Below are positions 30,801 to 38,613 of a DNA stretch of 54,318 nt, piece after piece (the stretch's first letter is position 1; each line of letters begins with the position of its first letter). The position numbers and the translations under genes are program-made. The notes below the pieces were generated by a model that saw only the letters and a list, made by a program, of their open reading frames with translations, was not told the DNA's origin and did not search any database. The DNA is from Anaerolineae bacterium (lineage in GTDB: Bacteria; Chloroflexota; Anaerolineae; Aggregatilineales; Phototrophicaceae). The stretch spans positions 1-54,318 of the forward strand of contig JAUZRW010000072.1 in the NCBI GenBank assembly GCA_030950085.1, written 5' to 3'.

Positions 30801-32429
30801 ATGAAACAGATGAACTTTGATTTTGCATCGCGTCGGAGTATGGTTTTAGGTCAGCGTGGGATGGTTGCGGCGAGTCAACCGCTTGCAGCACAAGCTGGAT
30901 TGCGAATTTTACGTGATGGGGGCAATGCGGCGGATGCAGCGATAGCAACAGCAGCAATGATGAACGTCACTTATCCGGCAGCTACGGGTATCGGTGGCGA
31001 TTGTTTTGCACTGTATTATGATGCCAAAACGAAAAAAGTAACGTCTCTGAATGGCAGTGGTCGTGCGCCCAAAGGTCTCAGCATTGACTATCTCGAAAAA
31101 GAAGGTCTCACAGGCAAAATCCCTGACCGTTCGGTTCATGCTGTGACTGTACCGGGTGCTGCACGCGGTTGGGAAGATTTGCTCAAACAGCATGGCACAA
31201 TGTCGCTTGCAGATGCGCTAGAAGATGCGATTTATTATGCAGAGAATGGTCATCCGGTAGCGCCTGCTTTTGGCTCATTTTGGGAAAGTGATACAGCACG
31301 CGATTTTCTGCTGAGTAAACCCAATACTGAAGAGTATGTCCCCAATGGCAAAACCCCAAGAGTCGGCGAAATTATCAAATTGCCGAGTTTGGCGAAGACT
31401 TTTCGGATTGTGGCAGAGGGTGGGGCAGATGCTTTCTACAATGGCGATATTGCGAATGCGATTGTCAGCACATTGCAAGAACAAGGCAGCACTATGACAC
31501 TTGCTGATTTGAAGGCACACGAATCAACATGGGGCGACCCGATTAGTGTAGATTATCGTGGCTATTCGGTGATAGAACATCCCCCTAATGGGCAAGGGGT
31601 AGCGGCTTTAATCGCCCTCAATATTGCTGAAGGTTGGGACTTAGGCAATTACAAATGGGATTCGCCCGAAAAAATTCATCTGATGATTGAAGCGATGCGT
31701 TTAGCTTTTGCGGATGCCAAACAATACCTTGCTGATATGCACACTAATCCTGCGCCACTTGATTTCTTGCTCAGTAAAGAATATGCCCGTCAGCGCCAAA
31801 ATATGGTTTGCGATGACAAAGCAATGCCGCCGCCGACATTCGGGACACCTGATAATACAAGTGATACTATTTATTTGTGCGTGGTTGATGGTGAGGGAAA
31901 TGCTTGCTCATTTATCAACAGTTTATATATGGGATTTGGTAGTGGGATTGCGGCAAAAGGTTATGGCGTTTTCCTACAGAATCGAGGTGCAAACTTTGTA
32001 CTCGATAAAAATCACCCAAATGCACTTGCTGGCGGCAAACGACCCTATCATACGATTATTCCGGGCATGTTGACCAAAGATGGCGACCTTGTTGGACCCT
32101 TTGGTGTGATGGGTGGGTTTATGCAACCACAGGGACATTTTCAGGTTGTGAACGCCTTAATTGATGATGATTTGAACCCCCAAGATGCCCTCAATCGCCC
32201 CCGTTGGCAAGTTAGTGGCGGTAATCCTGATGGCAAGATTTTACTAGAAGACGGTTACTCGACTAAGACGATGGCGCGTTTAGCTTCTCTAGGGCATACA
32301 ATCCAACCGATTGCTGGACGAGGACGTGGTGTTTTTGGTAGGGGACAAATTATTCTCCGTAACAACGAAACGGGTGTTTTAGCTGGGGGTAGCGAACCGC
32401 GTGGTGATGGTCTAGTTGCGGCTTTCTGA
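30801..32429 (+). CDS. Gamma-glutamyltransferase family protein (YwrD-like, no signal peptide)
   Basis: 542-aa Ntn-hydrolase of the gamma-glutamyltranspeptidase family. It is made as a precursor that cleaves itself before the nucleophile threonine in SDTIYLCVVDGEG (T of DT). Other family marks are MVAASQPLAAQAGLRIL, GGNAADAAIATA, ATGIGGDCFALYYD, the glycine-rich GVMGGFMQPQGH (substrate-binding loop region) and the C-terminal GGSEPRGDG. No signal peptide is seen, unlike periplasmic Ggt, so a cytoplasmic enzyme is likely. The start is ATG 30801, with AGGGA 7 nt upstream. It is convergent with the second kinase gene, 15 nt away. The substrate (glutathione, other gamma-glutamyl compounds or a cephalosporin-acylase-like one) is not determined. 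Confidence 0.9.
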   Translation: MKQMNFDFASRRSMVLGQRGMVAASQPLAAQAGLRILRDGGNAADAAIATAAMMNVTYPAATGIGGDCFALYYDAKTKKVTSLNGSGRAPKGLSIDYLEKEGLTGKIPDRSVHAVTVPGAARGWEDLLKQHGTMSLADALEDAIYYAENGHPVAPAFGSFWESDTARDFLLSKPNTEEYVPNGKTPRVGEIIKLPSLAKTFRIVAEGGADAFYNGDIANAIVSTLQEQGSTMTLADLKAHESTWGDPISVDYRGYSVIEHPPNGQGVAALIALNIAEGWDLGNYKWDSPEKIHLMIEAMRLAFADAKQYLADMHTNPAPLDFLLSKEYARQRQNMVCDDKAMPPPTFGTPDNTSDTIYLCVVDGEGNACSFINSLYMGFGSGIAAKGYGVFLQNRGANFVLDKNHPNALAGGKRPYHTIIPGMLTKDGDLVGPFGVMGGFMQPQGHFQVVNALIDDDLNPQDALNRPRWQVSGGNPDGKILLEDGYSTKTMARLASLGHTIQPIAGRGRGVFGRGQIILRNNETGVLAGGSEPRGDGLVAAF

Positions 32430-32444
32430 TTGCTTGCGCTATTT

Positions 32445-34289
32445 TTAGGGTTGTTCAGTAGCCTCTGGTTCAGTATCGAATGTCATTGATTCGGGTTCGT
32501 CTTCGGTCATGGAATCAGTTTGGCTACTAACTTCTGTAGAAATAGCCGTTTCGACCACATAACGGTCAATAGCTGCTGCTGCACTACCACCACTAGCAGT
32601 TGCCATATAAATCCCAACGCCCCCTGAGGTAAAAGTGCTTTCTTCAAGTTCTACAACTGCGACATCATTGACATAAGCGGTTAATACATTGTTGACGATA
32701 TTGATGGTTAAGATGTTGCGCTCTCCAAGTGGATTAATGGCATCGCTCGCAGTCCAATTTTCGGATGCTGCTCGTAACTCACGCCAACGACCTTCTTCTC
32801 GAACCCAGATGCTATAACGTCCCATGCCATCTACAGCAAATACATTATAATTATCGGCATCCTGATAGCGGAAAACAATACCATAAGCACTATCGGGGTC
32901 TTCACTCGTGCTGGATAAGTTGCCCTCAAGTGTGATACTCGCATTATCAAACATATACGACGGGTCATAGAGGGCTGTCATGGCAATGCCGGGGGTTGTA
33001 TTAGACAAAATATATTCGCCATCATCAATAATACGTCGTTCTTGTCCGGTTTCGTTTTGTTGCCACAATTCGAGTGTGCCATCACTACGGCTGAAATCAC
33101 TCTCAAAGTCGTAGGCATCATTTGTCATACTATCAACAGGGGCAATGGCTTGAGTAGGAATCGGCGTTGCTGCTGTTTGCGGTTGGATTTGTGTGATTCT
33201 GACAACAGCGAGAAGTGCCATAATCGCAATCGCAATAGCGATAAATGCCATCGGATTTTGTTTGGCAGGACGGATAATAGCCGTATTCAAAACACGGGTC
33301 ATCCTTGTCGAAATTGGAATATTATCCGTTTTGGGTAGGGTATCGCTATCTAAAACCTTTGTACTAGATACTGAGGCATTTTGCATAACTTCGCGCAATA
33401 ATGGAGTCGGTTTTAGACGCTGTGAATCGGATTCACTCGCTATCACAGCCGATAAATCTTGTAGTAAAGCGGCACCTGTTTGGTAACGATTAGATGGATT
33501 TTTTTCAAGTACATTGTATAGCACAATATCCAGTGCCTCATTTTTGGAGGGCATAAAACTGGATACCGCAGGCGGCTCTACTGTTGCGTGTTTCAGCAAA
33601 ATAGATACCGTGCCATCAGCATCAAATGGCGGACGACCTGTTAGCATCTCATATAAAATGATACCCAATGCGTAAATATCACTACGCCCATCAATGACTT
33701 CACCAAGAGCTTGTTCGGGAGACATATAATTCGGCGTACCGACAATCATGCCCTCTTGGGTGATACTACTGTGTTGTGCCAAGCGTGCAATCCCAAAGTC
33801 TGTCAGAATCGCTCGGCTATGGTCATCAAAAATGATATTTGCAGGTTTCACATCCCGATGTACCATACCGTTTTCATGTGCATAATCTAATGCCGATGCA
33901 ATATCGCTTGTGATTTGGTGGATGCGGTCATGGGGTAAAGTTGCGCCTTCTATACGACACTCATTGAGGATAGCGTCCAGCGTTTTGCCCGAAAGATAGG
34001 GCATGACCATATAATAAACTGTGTCAGTGCTGGTTTCTAGCGTGTCAAAGTCAAACACTTGGATAATATTGGCGTGATTTAAGGCAGCGATGAGGCGTGC
34101 TTCTTGCTCGAAACGCTCTTTGAACGATTCTTCATAGACGAGATGTTCATGTAGCAGTTTGATGGCAACATCTCGTCCTAAATTTTTATCAGTAGCACGA
34201 TAGACGGTTGCCATGCCACCGACACCAAGACGCTCGATAATCTCATAGCGTTTTAGACTTGCTAGAACCTCAGAATCGATATTGACCAT
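32445..34289 (-). CDS. Membrane Ser/Thr kinase with extracellular LamG/DUF1080-like sensor domain
   Basis: 614-aa receptor-type Hanks kinase. The kinase domain (residues about 15-275) is complete: GVGGMATVYRA, Lys44, HRDVKPAN with Asp146, TDFGIARL and MSPEQALGE. A juxtamembrane region is followed by one helix (MAFIAIAIAIMALLAVVRI). The outside part, about 200 residues, is a beta-sandwich of the concanavalin/3-keto-disaccharide-hydrolase-like kind (GIVFRYQDADNYNVFAVDGMGRYSIWVREEGRWREL; GVGIYMATASGG) and could bind glycans. The start ATG 34289 is chosen with TAAGGG upstream; an in-frame start at 34397 would add 36 residues that run into a hairpin. It follows the LysM pseudo-glycosidase gene in the same direction. 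Confidence 0.9.
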   Translation of the reverse strand: MVNIDSEVLASLKRYEIIERLGVGGMATVYRATDKNLGRDVAIKLLHEHLVYEESFKERFEQEARLIAALNHANIIQVFDFDTLETSTDTVYYMVMPYLSGKTLDAILNECRIEGATLPHDRIHQITSDIASALDYAHENGMVHRDVKPANIIFDDHSRAILTDFGIARLAQHSSITQEGMIVGTPNYMSPEQALGEVIDGRSDIYALGIILYEMLTGRPPFDADGTVSILLKHATVEPPAVSSFMPSKNEALDIVLYNVLEKNPSNRYQTGAALLQDLSAVIASESDSQRLKPTPLLREVMQNASVSSTKVLDSDTLPKTDNIPISTRMTRVLNTAIIRPAKQNPMAFIAIAIAIMALLAVVRITQIQPQTAATPIPTQAIAPVDSMTNDAYDFESDFSRSDGTLELWQQNETGQERRIIDDGEYILSNTTPGIAMTALYDPSYMFDNASITLEGNLSSTSEDPDSAYGIVFRYQDADNYNVFAVDGMGRYSIWVREEGRWRELRAASENWTASDAINPLGERNILTINIVNNVLTAYVNDVAVVELEESTFTSGGVGIYMATASGGSAAAAIDRYVVETAISTEVSSQTDSMTEDEPESMTFDTEPEATEQP

Positions 34290-34335
34290 AATACCCTTAG
34301 CTAACCTGAACAATGTGTAAATACCGTACAGAACA

Positions 34336-34341
34336 ATTGTA
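34336..34341 (-). promoter_or_regulatory. Weak candidate -10 element for the second kinase gene
   Basis: TGTTACAAT on the minus strand (TACAAT at 34336-34341, with the extended TG). It is about 47 nt before the kinase start codon. No good -35 box is visible. Confidence 0.35.
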
Positions 34342-34370
34342 ACAGAAAAATGAATGCCAATATGATATAC

Positions 34371-34395
34371 GAAGAGGGCGGAAGTAGCCCTCTTC
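34371..34395. terminator. Stem-loop between LysM gene and kinase gene
   Basis: Perfect 9-bp inverted repeat GAAGAGGGC (34371-34379) / GCCCTCTTC (34387-34395), directly after the LysM gene's stop codon. In the direction of transcription it has no T-run, so it may be a weak terminator or a 3'-end stabiliser. Confidence 0.5.
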
Positions 34396-34414
34396 AATTT
34401 TGTACATTATGACC

Positions 34415-36187
34415 TTAGCCGCCGGATGAATCACCCCCATTCGCAGATTCAAAGTCTATCGCTTGGATAGCATCGAATACGGGACGGGCATCACCATTGG
34501 CATCAAAGACGCTGTAATAGCAGGCTTGAGGACTATTGACAGTACAGCCGTTGAGGTTGTAGACAACCATTGTGGCAATATCACCGCGACTCGCAGCAAT
34601 TTCAAAAGCATCGGCAATGAATTGTGCTTGCTCAGATGCCGTATTTTCTGATAGATAACTCACATCTGCTCGTGGTGAACCGATGGCATTTTCAGCCGTT
34701 CCCCAACCGACACGAGTCACATAGAGCGCAACATCTTCGCCGCCATTACGGTCTAAGATTTCGCGGTAATTTGCCAGCATAACATTGAAGAAGAAATGAT
34801 AGTTTTCATTGAAGGCAATTCCATCTTCGACTGTACCGCAACATTCTGCATCCGGCGCATTGGAGAAACCATCAATATGAATGCCTACAGCATCACTGAA
34901 ATTGAGCGCACCTTGCTTCATGAGAGCCTCAAAGAAAACAAAGGTATCAATCGAATTATAGAAATCGTCGTTGCCAGTCGGGGCAAGTCCGGCTGTGATA
35001 ACCATCGTGTCGGAGTCCGCTTCTTTAATCGCTTTATAAGCGGCTTCAAGCAGGTCTATATAGCGAACTTCAATCGCTAAACGGGCATCAGGGAAACCAT
35101 CAGAGCGCAATTCTACATTGGGTATCATCCAATTAATGCGGAGATTCGGGTCACTCCAAATTTCATAGGCATCGACAACACCAGCATAGCGTTCTGCTAC
35201 GACACCCGCAAATGTTCCAAAATCGTTCAAGTCATCTGGTGGGATTGACGCACCTTGCGCCAGTGCTAATTCGGTGGCGCTGGCGATTGCCCAATCTGGC
35301 GAACCAATGAGGGTGAGGATAATATTTGCACCTGCCGCGTCAAAATTCTGGACAGCCTCATCAATGGCAGCAAATTGGAAATTGCCTTCTGTCGGTTCAA
35401 CTTCGCGCCAATCCACTATGAATTTCACTGTGTTGACACCTAATTCTGCTACCTGTGCAGCGATATCGCTGTCATCGCCTAAGAAAACTTCGACACCGAC
35501 GTTGGGAGTCAAATCAAGTGTGATTGCAACTTCTGTAGGTTCGGGTGTCGTTGTATCAGTTGTGCTTGTATTATCGGTTGTTATTGAAGAACCGTCTGGG
35601 AGGCTGATACGTTGCCCCACGAAAATGAGATTTTGATTAACGATAGCTGGATTTAAGCGTAAGAGTTCGCTCACGGTGCTTTGATTACGGACGGCAATAC
35701 GGAATAAAGTATCTCCGCGTTGTACCACATAGTTACTAGAACCGTCATTGCTAGAACTGTCATCACTGGGTACTTGCGTGGGTTCAGCAGTTGGTTCTTC
35801 GGTTTCAGATGGTGCTTCAGCAGTCGGCTCTTCGGTTTCAGATGGCGCTTCAGCAGTTGCTTCTGCTACCGGTGGGGGTGTCGTCGCTCCACTCGGAATA
35901 ATCAGGCGTTGTCCCACAAAAATAAGTGCCGGATTGGTGATACCGTTTGCTTCTGCCAATTGGCGTGTTGTCAGCCCGTTACGGAGAGCGATACGGAATA
36001 GATTATCACCCACCTGAACGACATATGTTGCACCATCGTCTGTGGTGCTAGAGTCTTCGCTAGCAGTCTCTGTTGATTCAGCAGTCGCTTCGGGTTCTGT
36101 CGTTGCTTCCTGTGCCATGATGGTAAAGATGGGAAAAGTCATCAATACCAAGAACAGGAATAAAGCGACGAGTTTTTTATGTCGCAT
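34415..36187 (-). CDS. Secreted LysM protein with glycosidase-like TIM-barrel domain, active site altered
   Basis: 590-aa exported protein. It has a signal peptide (KKLVALFLFLVLMTFPIFTIMA), LysM 1 (YVVQVGDNLFRIALRNGLTT, about 56-99), a Thr/Glu/Pro linker with an 11-residue tandem repeat, and LysM 2 (YVVQRGDTLFRIAVRNQSTV, about 150-195). A C-terminal barrel (about 225-575) resembles GH39/GH5-like hydrolases. In that barrel the strand-4 motif normally ending in NEP reads YEIWSDPN (about residue 340). The strand-7 motif normally xxTExGW reads LYVTRVGWGT (about 490). Both catalytic glutamates therefore seem to be missing. It probably binds peptidoglycan through LysM and a glycan through the barrel, without hydrolysis. 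The start is the second of two ATGs (36187), with AAGGAG 6 nt away. Confidence 0.8.
   Translation of the reverse strand: MRHKKLVALFLFLVLMTFPIFTIMAQEATTEPEATAESTETASEDSSTTDDGATYVVQVGDNLFRIALRNGLTTRQLAEANGITNPALIFVGQRLIIPSGATTPPPVAEATAEAPSETEEPTAEAPSETEEPTAEPTQVPSDDSSSNDGSSNYVVQRGDTLFRIAVRNQSTVSELLRLNPAIVNQNLIFVGQRISLPDGSSITTDNTSTTDTTTPEPTEVAITLDLTPNVGVEVFLGDDSDIAAQVAELGVNTVKFIVDWREVEPTEGNFQFAAIDEAVQNFDAAGANIILTLIGSPDWAIASATELALAQGASIPPDDLNDFGTFAGVVAERYAGVVDAYEIWSDPNLRINWMIPNVELRSDGFPDARLAIEVRYIDLLEAAYKAIKEADSDTMVITAGLAPTGNDDFYNSIDTFVFFEALMKQGALNFSDAVGIHIDGFSNAPDAECCGTVEDGIAFNENYHFFFNVMLANYREILDRNGGEDVALYVTRVGWGTAENAIGSPRADVSYLSENTASEQAQFIADAFEIAASRGDIATMVVYNLNGCTVNSPQACYYSVFDANGDARPVFDAIQAIDFESANGGDSSGG
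35793..35858 (-). repeat. Two-copy 33-bp tandem repeat in the LysM linker
   Basis: Units 35793-35825 and 35826-35858 differ at three positions only and encode the 11-residue linker unit EAPSETEEPTA twice. Such repeats change copy number easily and adjust linker length. Confidence 0.8.
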
Positions 36188-36420
36188 CATTTTCTCCTTG
36201 TGGGATAGATTATTAAGCACATTACATCTTCACATAGTACACCGAACGGTTATCTCACGCCACCAGTCCTGTGATATAATCCGTTTGAACAAATCAGATA
36301 CAAACCTTTCTTGTTTAGTAGCTTTGTTTGACAAGTTCTTTTGATGAACCCTAACCTTACTTTGCAATTTTGTGTATGGTGGGATGAAACCCCAAAAGGG
36401 GCTTATGAAAAGCGGTGCGA

Positions 36421-36840
36421 ATGTCAAAACGAAATATTGGAATTGCGATGATTGCTTTGGGCTTTGTGCTAACCACAATGGCTGGTTTTTTTCTGGCAGC
36501 AAGCAATCTTGATGCTGGAACATTGGTGACACAGGCATTGATTGTCTTTGCTATTGTCTTGCCAATAATGATTTTTGGGATTTACTTGTATGTGACAAGT
36601 GATGAGGCAACATCCAATTTATCAGAAACAGAACTCCAATTGAAAATGATAGACATTATTCGTGAGCAGGGGCGCGTTTCACTGGCTGAATTGGCGACAG
36701 ATTTGAATATCAATATCGGCACTATCACACAATTGGTAGAAGATTTAGACGCACTGGATTTGTTTACAGGGTATATTGATTGGGGAAACAGTGTTATTTA
36801 TGCTGTGCGCCCAAATGAATTGCAAGATGAAAACCCCTAG
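36421..36840 (+). CDS. Small membrane protein with cytoplasmic winged-helix domain
   Basis: 139-aa protein with two transmembrane helices at about residues 6-27 and 38-58 (IGIAMIALGFVLTTMAGFFLA; ALIVFAIVLPIMIFGIYLYV). They are followed by a compact winged-helix unit (LKMIDIIREQGRVSLAELATDLNINIGTITQLVEDLDALDLFTGYIDWGNSVIYAV). The winged helix could bind DNA or a protein partner; the C-terminal strand pair resembles PCI-type units. ATG 36421 is preferred to GTG 36415; both have poor ribosome sites. It lies 73 nt before the next gene of the SPFH cassette, in the same direction. It might be a membrane-tethered regulator of that cassette, but this is inference. Confidence 0.6.
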   Translation: MSKRNIGIAMIALGFVLTTMAGFFLAASNLDAGTLVTQALIVFAIVLPIMIFGIYLYVTSDEATSNLSETELQLKMIDIIREQGRVSLAELATDLNINIGTITQLVEDLDALDLFTGYIDWGNSVIYAVRPNELQDENP

Positions 36841-36865
36841 TGTTTGGGGGAATTATCCGAAATTT

Positions 36866-36893
36866 TTGTTGTACTATATACTCGGAGTATCTA
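36866..36893 (+). promoter_or_regulatory. Candidate promoter and operator of the SPFH cassette
   Basis: TTGTTG (36866-36871) and TATCTA (36888-36893) are 16 bp apart. A perfect palindrome ATACTC-G-GAGTAT (36878-36890) overlaps the spacer and -10, a typical place for a repressor. A strong ribosome site (GAGGAGA, 36901-36907) follows. Confidence 0.4.
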
Positions 36894-36913
36894 ATTATTC
36901 GAGGAGATAATAA

Positions 36914-37444
36914 ATGCCGTCTGAACTTTACAACCAAATTGTATCGCAACGAGGAAGTGTTGAGAATCTGTTGTCGAAAATACCCGGTTTCAAGGGCTAC
37001 ATGGCAAAAGACGCTCGCCGTTCTGCTGACCGTATGCTGCGTGAACGTCTCGGCAGCGAAATTGATAAGCATATCAAGCGTTATAACAAAATCCAGAAAG
37101 ATTTGTTGGATGGCGGCAAAGGGCTGAGATTCATGAGCCGCGCCCGCGAGGTTAAATCGCAGATGCAAGCCTATCATGATAAGGTTGTCACTGCCGCACC
37201 GAAATATTCTGGGATGTTTGAGAAAATCAATATCACAGAAGAAATTCTTGACAGAATCTATTCGTTCGATGAGGCACAATTCCGTTTCTTGCTGCAATTT
37301 GATACCGCCCTAGATGACCTTCAAGCGGCTGTCGATAGTGGCGAAGGGGTAGAGGATGCCCTTGATACTGTCGATGATATCGCTTCAAATGCGGCTTCTG
37401 CCTTTGATATGCGCGATGATGAAATTTTGAATATCGGTACATAG
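36914..37444 (+). CDS. Helical protein of unknown function associated with SPFH protein
   Basis: 176-aa soluble protein, almost wholly alpha-helical and rich in Lys/Arg in the first half and in Asp/Glu in the second. The early segment (LLSKIPGFKGYMAKDARRSADRMLRERL) is amphipathic and could lie on a membrane. The C-terminus (DSGEGVEDALDTVDDIASNAASAFDMRDDEILNIGT) is acidic. No catalytic motif is seen. A strong Shine-Dalgarno precedes it and the SPFH gene follows after 36 nt, so the two are co-transcribed. A role as a partner of the SPFH scaffold is likely, comparable to partner genes of the Bacillus ydjFGHI cluster, but no direct homology to them was recognised. Confidence 0.65.
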   Translation: MPSELYNQIVSQRGSVENLLSKIPGFKGYMAKDARRSADRMLRERLGSEIDKHIKRYNKIQKDLLDGGKGLRFMSRAREVKSQMQAYHDKVVTAAPKYSGMFEKINITEEILDRIYSFDEAQFRFLLQFDTALDDLQAAVDSGEGVEDALDTVDDIASNAASAFDMRDDEILNIGT

Positions 37445-37480
37445 TTGAATTATTTATTATCACAATGAGGAGCATAAATC

Positions 37481-38560
37481 ATGCGTATTATTGATGTCAT
37501 TGACCATACCAATGTGATGGACGATGAATTTACCTATCGTGAACCACAAGCCGGAAGCGGTGATTGGCGTTTTGGGTCACAAGTGATTGTCGGCGAAAGC
37601 CAAGCAGCAGTGTTCGTGCGCGGTGGTGAAGCACTTGATATTTTGCGGACAGGTCGTCATACACTCTCAACTGCGAATCTGCCTATTTTGGCTGGCTTGA
37701 TAGGTATGGCAACCAGTGGACGTACTCCTTTCACGGCTGATTTGTATTTCATCAACCTGAAAGATATGCCACAAATTGGTTGGGGAACGAATCCGCCGAT
37801 TCCGTTGGAAACACCGGGTAAGGGGATGGGCGCAGTTCTGCTGAGTACACACGGTACGATGAGTATTTCTATGGGCGACCCGATGCGCTTTTTGAAGAAA
37901 TTTGGTGTCGGTAAACCTGTGACTCGCGTTGGTGATATTAAGACTGCCATCCAGACAAAATTGTTGGGCGAACTCACAGTGTTACTCATGGGTTCGGGTG
38001 TTGAGAGTGTTCCGGCTGCGAATGGTTTCTTAGGCGACCTTGAAGGTGCGGCGCTTGCAAAACTCAGCGAAGAATTTGAGAATGAATTCGGTATTCGGAT
38101 TACGTCCCTTGATGCGAACCCATTCCGCGCACAACAAGCCTCTGCCGATGAACTGATGAATTATGTCAGTCTCGATAATTATGAACGCATCAAACGCCTA
38201 CAAATTGCAGAAACCGCCGCCGGTAATGAAGGCATGGCAGGGGGTCTCGCAGGCGCAGGTCTAGGACTCGGTATCGGGCAATCTATGGGTGCAACGATGA
38301 ATCCCGGTGCGGCAGAAGCCCAACAACAGCAACAAATGATGCAGAATATGATGATGCAACAGATGATGCAAATGATGAATAATCAGCAACAACAGCCACC
38401 TGCACAAGCAGCTCCGGCGGCGACTAGCGCGCCACAAACTCGCGAAGGAATTCAGGGTATGATTGATTCGCTCGATATGCGTTTTGCCAATGGTGAAATT
38501 TCCGAAGCGGCTTACAATCGTCTGATTGAAAAATGGCAACAAAAATTAGACAATATGTAA
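37481..38560 (+). CDS. SPFH-domain protein with C-terminal SHOCT-like domain (YdjI-like)
   Basis: 359-aa cytoplasmic scaffold protein. Residues about 20-245 are an SPFH/band-7 domain of the 'virion core protein-like' YdjI type (GSQVIVGESQAAVFVRGGEALDIL, LYFINLKDMPQIGWGTNPPI, EFGIRITSLDANPF). A glycine-rich piece and a Gln/Met-rich stretch (about 282-306) follow. The end is a 40-residue SHOCT-like oligomerisation unit (IDSLDMRFANGEISEAAYNRLIEKW). There is no transmembrane helix; membrane association would be peripheral. GAGGAG precedes the ATG. YdjI-type proteins recruit PspA-like envelope-stress proteins, so this cassette may act in membrane-damage or phage-shock-like responses. Confidence 0.85.
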   Translation: MRIIDVIDHTNVMDDEFTYREPQAGSGDWRFGSQVIVGESQAAVFVRGGEALDILRTGRHTLSTANLPILAGLIGMATSGRTPFTADLYFINLKDMPQIGWGTNPPIPLETPGKGMGAVLLSTHGTMSISMGDPMRFLKKFGVGKPVTRVGDIKTAIQTKLLGELTVLLMGSGVESVPAANGFLGDLEGAALAKLSEEFENEFGIRITSLDANPFRAQQASADELMNYVSLDNYERIKRLQIAETAAGNEGMAGGLAGAGLGLGIGQSMGATMNPGAAEAQQQQQMMQNMMMQQMMQMMNNQQQQPPAQAAPAATSAPQTREGIQGMIDSLDMRFANGEISEAAYNRLIEKWQQKLDNM

Positions 38561-38578
38561 TCTAAGCACACAATTTTT

Positions 38579-38608
38579 ATGGGGTGAATTCAGATGACCT
38601 TGCCCCAT
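38579..38608. terminator. Inverted repeat between convergent SPFH and GT39 genes
   Basis: ATGGGG (38579-38584) pairs with CCCCAT (38603-38608), with T-rich and A-rich flanks. There is no clean T-run downstream on either strand, so this is a weak terminator candidate. Confidence 0.4.
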
Positions 38609-38613
38609 GAAAA

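Noticed and set aside
35793-35858. Tandem 33-bp units as a possible CRISPR-like array
   Set aside because: Only two adjacent units without spacers, in frame with the LysM linker; it is a coding repeat. No CRISPR array was seen anywhere in the window.
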